5,161 nt of DNA from Desulfobacteraceae bacterium (GTDB taxonomy: Bacteria; Desulfobacterota; Desulfobacteria; Desulfobacterales; Desulfatirhabdiaceae): contig DAIEFO010000175.1 of assembly GCA_027325475.1 (NCBI GenBank), positions 1 through 5,161 of the forward strand, read 5' to 3'. The number at the start of each line of letters is the position of its first letter. Position 1 is the stretch's first letter. A program made the position numbers and the translations under genes. Below the pieces are notes generated by a model. The model saw only the letters and a program-made list of their open reading frames with translations, made no database searches and was not told the DNA's origin. Positions 1-5,161 of this stretch are shown piece by piece.

Positions 1-323
1 TCCCGTACGGTCATATGAGGGAACAGGTTGAACTGTTGAAAAACCATGCCGACTTCTTTCCGGATTTCAAGCTGATGTTTCCGGTTGCGATCCAGCGGAA
101 TACCGTCAATGACGATGCTGCCGCTGTCAACTTCTTCAAGACCGTTCAGACACCGGAGCAAAGTCGATTTTCCGGAACCCGAAGGGCCGATAATCACCAC
201 CACCTCACGCTGATGGATACGGGCTGAAAAATCAGTCAAACCGCGGATGCCATTCGGAAAGGTTTTAGAAATATGGTCAACGATAATGACAGGGTTGTCT
301 GTTTCCTGGTGCTGTATATTCAA
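1..323 (-). CDS. ABC transporter ATP-binding protein, polar amino acid type (3' end outside window)
   Basis: This is the N-terminal part (107 codons plus 2 bases) of an ABC ATPase that would power uptake of a solute, probably a polar amino acid, on the cytoplasmic face of the inner membrane. The translation shows VVVIIGPSGSGKSTLLR (Walker A, GPSGSGKST) at about residues 45-61, then LNGLEEVDSGSI and the Q-loop stretch VGMVFQQFNLFPHMTV. The wording around both motifs is typical of the GlnQ/HisP/ArtP group. The signature motif, Walker B and H-loop lie beyond the left edge, so activity cannot be judged. No ATG is available between the upstream in-frame stop (360-362) and the domain. I chose the TTG at 321-323 (MNIQHQETD...), preceded by a purine-rich AGAAAGAA, but the start is uncertain. 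It follows the cyclo-ligase gene by 36 bases in the same frame and is probably its operon partner. The family is secure; the transported substrate is inferred. Confidence 0.88.
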   Translation of the reverse strand, partial: MNIQHQETDNPVIIVDHISKTFPNGIRGLTDFSARIHQREVVVIIGPSGSGKSTLLRCLNGLEEVDSGSIVIDGIPLDRNRKHQLEIRKEVGMVFQQFNLFPHMTVR

Positions 324-359
324 GATTTCTTTCTGAAACTGTGAGTGAATATGGAAATA

Positions 360-947
360 TCAGATTTTGAAGATTGTCCGTTTGTTGGTGATGATAATAT
401 CCACATGCCGATCATGGGATTCCATCGGAACTTGCGGAACAATCTGCTCTTCCAGGGCGATGGAGACTTTTCGGGTGGTGACGGGAAGCCTGGGGATGAA
501 GCGGTCATAATATCCTTCGCCGGAGCCTATCCGTCCACCTTTTTCATCAAAAACGGTTCCGGGAATGATGACAATATCCAGACATTCGATGGGAACCGGT
601 TTACACCGGTCCGGATCCGGTTCAAGTATTCCCCGCGGGCCGGGCTTTAAATCTTTCTCAAAATTACTTATCTTAAACAGCCGGATGCGAAATTTCTGGG
701 GATCGAAGGCCGGAAGCACAATAATTTTTTTGACATCGCAACACCGTTTGATAATATCCATGGAGTCCACTTCGCCGGGGCAACTGATATACAGCATGGC
801 GATATTGGCCTCGTTAAAGTTGGCGAAATCAAACAGGCGCTGTTCTACTTTTTGGGCTTTGGCGGTATATTCCTCTGGAGGGAGCGATTCGATCGCGGTC
901 ATGACCTCCTTGCGAATTCTACTTTTGGTTTGCTTCAGATCATCCAT
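360..947 (-). CDS. 5-formyltetrahydrofolate cyclo-ligase (MTHFS/YgfA family)
   Basis: This 195-residue cytoplasmic enzyme would convert 5-formyltetrahydrofolate to 5,10-methenyltetrahydrofolate using ATP, returning an inhibitory storage folate to the one-carbon pool. The length is normal for the family. An N-terminal basic helix (KSRIRKEV, residues 8-15) is followed by the folate-site stretch GPRGILEP (103-110), by PGTVFDEKGGRIGSGEGYYDR (129-149), which is the glycine-rich phosphate-binding motif, and by SHDRHVDIIIT (177-187). In the glycine-rich motif the residue before GYYDR is Glu144, where many bacterial members have Gly; this position varies in the family and is probably harmless. The ATG at 945-947 has an AGGAGA ribosome-binding site seven bases upstream, which fixes the start. 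The gene is divergent from serS and lies just ahead of the ABC ATPase. There is no truncation or frameshift. Confidence 0.95.
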   Translation of the reverse strand: MDDLKQTKSRIRKEVMTAIESLPPEEYTAKAQKVEQRLFDFANFNEANIAMLYISCPGEVDSMDIIKRCCDVKKIIVLPAFDPQKFRIRLFKISNFEKDLKPGPRGILEPDPDRCKPVPIECLDIVIIPGTVFDEKGGRIGSGEGYYDRFIPRLPVTTRKVSIALEEQIVPQVPMESHDRHVDIIITNKRTIFKI

Positions 948-954
948 TGGGGGG

Positions 955-960
955 TCTCCT
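955..960 (-). promoter_or_regulatory. Ribosome binding site of the cyclo-ligase gene
   Basis: AGGAGA on the minus strand lies seven bases before the ATG at 947. It is a close match to the Shine-Dalgarno consensus at normal spacing and decides the start codon. Confidence 0.85.
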
Positions 961-1037
961 GTGAAGAAGCATCTGCAATATCATTGACTAAATGGATTTC
1001 AGTTGTTACACAGAACTTGAAATAGTCTCACGCCAGG

Positions 1038-1065
1038 TTCAGGCAAATCCTTAATTTGTTATAAT
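1038..1065 (+). promoter_or_regulatory. Candidate sigma-70 promoter of the serS operon
   Basis: A perfect -10 hexamer TATAAT sits at 1060-1065, with TTCAGG at 1038-1043 as the only -35-like hexamer at usable spacing (16 bases; three of six consensus positions). Transcription would begin near 1072, only about four bases before the serS ATG, and would exclude the weak AGG (1066-1068) that otherwise serves as ribosome-binding site. The alternative upstream promoter (TTGACT/TACACA, 984-1012) would give a normal leader. The hexamer may therefore be an accident of an A+T-rich leader. Confidence 0.3.
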
Positions 1066-1075
1066 AGGTACTGTC

Positions 1076-2350
1076 ATGTTGGAAATCAAGTTTGTAAGAC
1101 AAAATTTGTCTGTGGTTAAAAAAGCACTGTCCGATCGGGGTAAAACCATAGATATCGAAGTATTGACACGGTGCGACACTCAAAGAAAGTTGGTGCTTTC
1201 AGAGCTGGAATCGCTTCGAAATCAAAGAAATACTGTTTCAGAACATATCGCGGTCATGAAAAAAAATGGGGAAAATGCGGATAGCCAGGTCATCGAAATG
1301 CGGGAAGTCTCCACACGCATCAAAGTCCTGGAAAAAGATATTGCACAACTCGATGAAAATCTTCAGAAGATTCTTCTGGACATTCCCAATATTCCACACC
1401 CGTCTGTTCCGGTCGGCAAAGACAGCGCCGACAATCCGGTATATAAAACCAGTGGTGTTCCCAGGTCTTTTGATTTCGATCCCCTGCCTCACTGGACATT
1501 GGGTGAGCAGCTTCGGATTCTCGATTTCGAACGGGCTACCCGCATTACCGGCGCCCGGTTCCCTCTTTACTTTGCCGCCGGTGCAAGGCTGGAAAGAGCT
1601 GTCATGAACTTCATGCTCGATCTGCACACCACCCGCCACGGATATACCGAGGTGATTCCGCCCTATATGGTCAACCGCAGCAGCATGACCCATACCGGGC
1701 AATTGCCCAAATTCGAAGAAGATCTCTTCAAGCTGGAAGGCTGGGACTATTTTCTGATCCCGACCGCCGAGGTTCCTGTAACCAATATCCATGCCGACGA
1801 AATTCTGGAAGAGGCCCAGCTTCCCATTCGATACACAGCGATGACGCCCTGCTTCCGTTCCGAAGCCGGATCGTACGGAAAGGACACGCGGGGGCTCATC
1901 CGTCAGCACCAGTTTCACAAGGTGGAACTGGTCAAGTTCACGACGCCTGAAACGTCCTATGACGAACTGGAGGTCCTGCTCCAAAGCGCGGAAACTGTGC
2001 TGGCGCAACTCGGTCTGCCGTACCGGGTGGTGACCCTGTGTACGGGCGATATGGGGTTTTCCGCTGCCAAAACCTATGATATTGAAGTCTGGATGCCGGC
2101 TCAGAGTACCTACCGCGAAATTTCGTCATGCAGCAACTTTGAAGATTTCCAGGCCCGCCGCGGCAACATCCGGTTCAAACGAAAAGGGCGCAAAGGCACC
2201 GAACTGGTTCATACGCTTAACGGTTCCGGCCTGGCGGTGGGGCGTACCGTGGCCGCTATTCTGGAAAACTGCCAGCAGAAAGACGGCTCCGTTGCCATAC
2301 CTGAAGCTCTGATTCCATACATGGGAGGGATAACATCCATAACGCCATGA
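1076..2350 (+). CDS. serS: Seryl-tRNA synthetase
   Basis: This 424-residue class II aminoacyl-tRNA synthetase charges tRNA-Ser with serine in the cytoplasm; the same enzyme also serves tRNA-Sec where that tRNA exists. The N-terminal tRNA-binding arm (about residues 28-102) is a long charged antiparallel coiled coil. The catalytic domain shows motif 1 around 170-197 (ending VIPPYMV), the serine-site TAE (230-232), motif 2 (PCFRSEAGSYGKDTRG, 258-273, with Arg261 and Glu263) and motif 3 (GSGLAVGRT, 383-391, with Arg390). Length and all key residues are as expected for a bacterial SerRS. The N-terminus MLEIKFVRQN matches the usual family start, so the ATG at 1076 is accepted although its ribosome-binding site is weak (AGG, 1066-1068). 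The stop overlaps the start of threonine synthase as ATGA, so this is the first gene of a three-gene run. Confidence 0.98.
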   Translation: MLEIKFVRQNLSVVKKALSDRGKTIDIEVLTRCDTQRKLVLSELESLRNQRNTVSEHIAVMKKNGENADSQVIEMREVSTRIKVLEKDIAQLDENLQKILLDIPNIPHPSVPVGKDSADNPVYKTSGVPRSFDFDPLPHWTLGEQLRILDFERATRITGARFPLYFAAGARLERAVMNFMLDLHTTRHGYTEVIPPYMVNRSSMTHTGQLPKFEEDLFKLEGWDYFLIPTAEVPVTNIHADEILEEAQLPIRYTAMTPCFRSEAGSYGKDTRGLIRQHQFHKVELVKFTTPETSYDELEVLLQSAETVLAQLGLPYRVVTLCTGDMGFSAAKTYDIEVWMPAQSTYREISSCSNFEDFQARRGNIRFKRKGRKGTELVHTLNGSGLAVGRTVAAILENCQQKDGSVAIPEALIPYMGGITSITP

Positions 2351-3849
2351 AAATAGAAGATTTCCCCAAAGATATTCAGCCCTTCATTATGCCGGAACCG
2401 CGCAGTGACATGGTGTACCGGTGTCTGGGATGCGGCAAGGAACACGGCATCGCCAAGCTGCTCTATACGTGTCCGGATTGCGGCCAGGTGCTCCTGCTGT
2501 ACGACCTGCAGTTTGAACGGTTGAAACAGATTCCCGGAGCCACCTGGCGTAAAATTTTCGATTACCGTAAACTCCTCACCCTTCCGGCGCTTAAAGGCAT
2601 TTACCGGTATCATGAATTTATCGGGCCGGTGGTGCCCCTTGACGCCATCGTATATCTGGGTGAAGGGCATACGCCGGTGGTCGAGGCCAACGCCCGGATG
2701 CAGGAGCTGGCCGGCGGCAGATTTTATTTCAAAAACGACGGGCAGAATCCGAGCGCCTCTTTTAAAGATCGTGGCATGGCCAGTGCACTCAGCTATATCC
2801 ATTTTCTGATCCGTCAGGGGCTGGTGAAGGATGTCCTGGCTGTCTGCGCTTCGACCGGAGACACATCGGCGTCTGCGGCTCTCTATGCGTCCTATCTTCA
2901 GCCGCACATCAAGTCCGCAGTGCTGCTGCCCCACAAAAAAGTGACGCCGCAGCAGCTTGCTCAGCCGCTGGGAAGCGGCGCGAAGGTTTTTGAAATTCCC
3001 GGCGTCTTCGATGACTGCATGAAAGTTGTGGAAGCGCTGTCCGAAAAATACGCGGTGGCGCTCTTAAATTCCAAAAATGCGTGGCGCATTCTGGGGCAAG
3101 AATCTTACTCCTATGAAATCGCTCAGGATTTTGAATATGATATGGCCGGCAAAGTTGTGGTTGTCCCCATCGGAAATGCCGGAAACATCACGGCGGTCAT
3201 GAGCGGTTTTCTGAAATTCTATGAAACCGGCGTCATCGAAACACTGCCCAAAATCATCGGCGTTCAGTCTATCCATGCCAATCCGGTGTATCGGTATTAT
3301 CAGGAGCCGGATCCATCCAGACGCCACTTTGTTCCGGTCACCGTCAGGCCCAGTGTGGCGCAGGCAGCCATGATCGGCAACCCTGTGTCCATGCCGCGGG
3401 TAATGTATCTGACGGATCTGTACAATCAGACGGCAGGCCGTCCGCAGGTCTTTTTTGTGGAAGTGACGGAGCAATCCATCATGGACTGGCAGCTTCTGGC
3501 AAACCGTAACGGGCATGTGGCCTGTACGCATGGCGGAGAGTCGCTGGCAGGGCTTCTTGCCGCCAGAAAACGAGGATATGTGGGTTCAGATGAAACCGCG
3601 ATTCTCGATTCCACGGCCCATGCCATCAAGTTCTCCGGTTTTCAGGAAATGTATTTTGAAAAGAAATTTCCGGATGAATTTGAAGTGACGCCGAACGCAT
3701 CGCTGGTCAACCTTCCGGAATTGATACATCCGGCGCATCCGATAAAAGTCCCTGCACCTGGAAATCCCTTGACAGGCAGTGACTTTGAACGTTTTGTCCA
3801 GGCGGTATCCCTGGAGATTGCTGACAAACTGGGTCTGAAAGAGGTCTGA
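2347..3849 (+). CDS. thrC: Threonine synthase with N-terminal zinc ribbon (PLP-dependent)
   Basis: This 500-residue cytoplasmic enzyme would convert O-phosphohomoserine to threonine and phosphate, the last step of threonine synthesis. It begins with a zinc-ribbon-like segment (YRCLGCG then YTCPDCG; Cys26, Cys29, Cys42, Cys45). The fold-type II PLP core follows: GEGHTPVV (105-112), NPSASFKDRG (134-143) with Lys140 as the Schiff-base lysine, CASTGDTSASAA (167-178), and GNAGN (276-280) as the phosphate-binding loop. The C-terminal half carries THGGESLAG (394-402) and DSTAHAIKFSG (421-431), typical of the family. The start overlaps the serS stop (ATGA, 2347-2350). The nearest good ribosome-binding site, GGGAGGG (2323-2329), is 17 bases upstream, which suggests coupling to serS translation. 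The protein is longer than the compact (about 350-residue) threonine synthases because of the N-terminal extension. A related enzyme such as cysteate synthase is possible but less likely. Confidence 0.9.
   Translation: MKIEDFPKDIQPFIMPEPRSDMVYRCLGCGKEHGIAKLLYTCPDCGQVLLLYDLQFERLKQIPGATWRKIFDYRKLLTLPALKGIYRYHEFIGPVVPLDAIVYLGEGHTPVVEANARMQELAGGRFYFKNDGQNPSASFKDRGMASALSYIHFLIRQGLVKDVLAVCASTGDTSASAALYASYLQPHIKSAVLLPHKKVTPQQLAQPLGSGAKVFEIPGVFDDCMKVVEALSEKYAVALLNSKNAWRILGQESYSYEIAQDFEYDMAGKVVVVPIGNAGNITAVMSGFLKFYETGVIETLPKIIGVQSIHANPVYRYYQEPDPSRRHFVPVTVRPSVAQAAMIGNPVSMPRVMYLTDLYNQTAGRPQVFFVEVTEQSIMDWQLLANRNGHVACTHGGESLAGLLAARKRGYVGSDETAILDSTAHAIKFSGFQEMYFEKKFPDEFEVTPNASLVNLPELIHPAHPIKVPAPGNPLTGSDFERFVQAVSLEIADKLGLKEV
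3840..3844 (+). promoter_or_regulatory. Ribosome binding site of the LysM protein gene
   Basis: AGAGG lies inside the last codons of thrC, ten bases before the ATG at 3855. It supports that start over the in-frame ATG three codons later, and suggests that the gene is translated from the same message as thrC. Confidence 0.6.
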
Positions 3850-3854
3850 CGCCT

Positions 3855-5161
3855 ATGAATCTGATGCGGATATGCAGAACGTTCGGTTGTCTGTTGACAG
3901 GCAGCGCTGTTTTCCTGGCATCTGTCGTATCCGCCGGCGTTTTGTACCAGAAAGACTATGTGATCAAGCAGGATCACGGGCAGCGTATCTGGTGCGAACC
4001 TTACCGGGTGAAGAAAAACGATTCCCTTCTGAAACTCTTTCAGGAAAAAGGGGAGATCATTGACGAGAACCGCGATGAGTTTTTGAGCATTTTTAAAGAT
4101 CTCAATCCGTGGGTAAAAGATATCGAATCCATTCCGGCAGGGCGTCTGATATATATTCCTCTCAAAAAACTGGGGCCGGAACGCGGATTTTCCAGTCAAA
4201 TTCTGACCCTGCCGATGGTAACGGTGTCCGGTAAGGATGTCGCCGCAAAAACCGATACCGGCATGAAAGACAAGATTTCCTACGAGTTCGTTGACTACAA
4301 GATCAAACCGGGGGATACGCTGTCGGCAATTATTTTGCAGCAATACGGGGTTTCGGAAGGTGATAAATTTAAGGCCATACTGAGACGGCTTCTGAAAGAG
4401 AATCCCGGTCTGAACAATCCTGCACGTATCCGTTCCGGGCGGGTTATCCGGATGCCGATCTATGAACCTGCCGAGCCTTCTTTGAATATCAGCACCGGGA
4501 TGCTGGAAAAAGTATCCGGACAGTTTCACGCTCGGCTGGTGCGGGACGGCGTTGCCTATTTCCCCATGCCCGGAAAGGACGATTTCAAACTGGATATGGC
4601 CCGCTTTCCGGTGATGGAGCTGCCGGATGGCCGGCGAATATTGCTCAACCCTGGAAATGGACTGACGGAAGCCGGCAAAGAGGTTATTCGTCGTTTCTGG
4701 TCCGGCGTTGTTATCGCGGATGTGGCCTATGATGTTGCTTCGGACGATCTTGTCAAACAGATAGTGACGCTGGCTCCGGAACTGGAAAAACTCATTGAAA
4801 AATCAAGACCATCCGATATTTCCACGCCGGCTTCCAGCCCATTGTCTTCGGACCAGGGGATGCTGATTCCGGTTCATGACATGAGTCAGCTCGTGGATGT
4901 GTTGATGCGGACGCTGGCGGTGCCATATTCACGGAATGTAGAAGTCAATTTCCCGTATGCAGGGATGCAGATTATATCCCAGTCCAATCTGATCGAGTCC
5001 GGACATGGAAAGCCGATACTGGTGGATTTCGGGTCATTTTACGGAGATGCCGTTCAATCGCTGGAAAAAAACGGTTTCAGGGTATTTCAGATACAGAATA
5101 CAGGCAGTATCGGTTCAGGAATTTCCGGCCTTTTGAATGCGCTGGAAATCCCTTTTTCCGC
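3855..5161 (+). CDS. Exported protein with two LysM modules and an unassigned C-terminal region (3' end outside window)
   Basis: The frame is open from the ATG at 3855 to the window end (435 codons, no stop). Residues 1-27 are a classical signal peptide: Arg5 and Arg8, a hydrophobic core, and a VSA-like cleavage site. There is no lipobox cysteine, so a soluble or wall-bound periplasmic protein is likely. Two LysM-like modules follow. The first, at about 47-103 (PYRVKKNDSLLKLF ... IPAGRLIYIPL), is divergent. The second, at about 147-203 (YKIKPGDTLSAII ... RIRSGRVIRMPIY), is closer to consensus. LysM modules bind N-acetylglucosamine polymers such as peptidoglycan. From about 215 on I recognise no domain: there is a stretch predicted to be mixed strand and helix (215-315), a Ser/Pro-rich linker (316-335) and an alpha/beta-looking segment with PILVDFGSFYGD (387-398). 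The gap to thrC is 5 bases, so it is probably in the same operon. A cell-wall role is inferred; no catalytic motif is visible. Confidence 0.85.
   Translation, partial: MNLMRICRTFGCLLTGSAVFLASVVSAGVLYQKDYVIKQDHGQRIWCEPYRVKKNDSLLKLFQEKGEIIDENRDEFLSIFKDLNPWVKDIESIPAGRLIYIPLKKLGPERGFSSQILTLPMVTVSGKDVAAKTDTGMKDKISYEFVDYKIKPGDTLSAIILQQYGVSEGDKFKAILRRLLKENPGLNNPARIRSGRVIRMPIYEPAEPSLNISTGMLEKVSGQFHARLVRDGVAYFPMPGKDDFKLDMARFPVMELPDGRRILLNPGNGLTEAGKEVIRRFWSGVVIADVAYDVASDDLVKQIVTLAPELEKLIEKSRPSDISTPASSPLSSDQGMLIPVHDMSQLVDVLMRTLAVPYSRNVEVNFPYAGMQIISQSNLIESGHGKPILVDFGSFYGDAVQSLEKNGFRVFQIQNTGSIGSGISGLLNALEIPFS

Larger units (their letters stand above)
948..1075. promoter_or_regulatory. Divergent intergenic region between the cyclo-ligase gene and serS
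   Basis: This 128-base gap should carry the promoters for both directions, since the two genes start at its ends. On the plus strand I see a perfect TATAAT (1060-1065) with only a poor -35 match (TTCAGG, 1038-1043, 16-base spacer), and separately TTGACT (984-989) with TACACA (1007-1012) after a 17-base spacer. On the minus strand the best I find is TTGCCT with TATTTC 16 bases later, which is weak. GGATTT (994-999) and AAATCC (1045-1050) form a distant 6-base inverted repeat that is likely chance. I see no T-box, riboswitch or clear operator. Confidence 0.6.

Noticed and set aside
324..359. Rho-independent terminator between the cyclo-ligase gene and the ABC ATPase gene
   Set aside because: The 36-base spacer has no GC-rich stem and no T-run on the transcribed strand.
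360..362. TGA between cyclo-ligase and ABC ATPase read as selenocysteine or as a broken fusion
   Set aside because: The cyclo-ligase ends at its normal length just before the TGA, no SECIS-like hairpin is evident right after it, and the two proteins are unrelated functions normally encoded separately.
565..987. 140-codon plus-strand open frame spanning the cyclo-ligase gene
   Set aside because: It is antisense to the well-supported cyclo-ligase gene and has no recognisable domain.
948..1075. T-box or other amino-acid riboswitch ahead of serS
   Set aside because: The 128-base gap has no T-box consensus, no specifier-type hairpin and no terminator stem followed by a T-run. It is also shared with a divergent gene.
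1238..2008. 256-codon open frame on the minus strand
   Set aside because: It lies entirely antisense to serS, whose motifs are intact. The translation shows no recognisable domain and is a shadow of serS codon use.
2209..2934. 241-codon open frame on the minus strand
   Set aside because: It is antisense to the serS end and thrC start, with no domain and no ribosome-binding site; a shadow frame.
3872..4063. 63-codon plus-strand open frame after thrC
   Set aside because: It overlaps the signal peptide and first LysM module of the longer open frame that starts at 3855; that frame has the ribosome-binding site and domains.
3642..4529. 295-codon open frame on the minus strand
   Set aside because: It is antisense to the thrC end and the LysM gene, which carry clear motifs and a signal peptide. 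The antisense product has low-complexity composition and no recognisable family.

Overview
This 5.2 kb window looks like an ordinary bacterial chromosomal segment of housekeeping genes. Protein style, moderate base composition and the mixture of genes (a two-LysM envelope protein directly behind a zinc-ribbon threonine synthase) suggest a Gram-negative delta-proteobacterium-like organism (Desulfobacterota, perhaps Desulfobacterales). That assignment comes from general impression only; no marker in the window proves it.

Layout. The left part (1-947) is read on the minus strand. It holds 5-formyltetrahydrofolate cyclo-ligase (947 to 360), followed 36 bases downstream by the first 107 codons of a polar-amino-acid-type ABC transporter ATPase that runs off the left edge. 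A 128-base divergent intergenic region (948-1075) separates this from a plus-strand run of three tightly packed genes: seryl-tRNA synthetase (1076-2350), threonine synthase (2347-3849, 4-base ATGA overlap), and an exported protein with two LysM modules (3855 to beyond the right edge, 5-base gap). The LysM frame stays open to the window end and so has no visible stop.

How they fit together. The plus-strand genes are very probably co-transcribed and at least partly translationally coupled. serS and thrC both serve amino-acid use (serine charging, threonine synthesis). The LysM protein is a periplasmic or cell-wall-associated protein with no evident functional link to the other two. On the minus strand the folate salvage enzyme and the transporter ATPase look like a short operon with no terminator between them.

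No tRNA or rRNA gene, CRISPR array, insertion sequence, phage gene or defence system is visible. No intergenic stretch exceeds 130 bases. The least explained element is the C-terminal half of the LysM protein (from about residue 215), which I cannot assign to a family. I did not find a convincing undescribed system.
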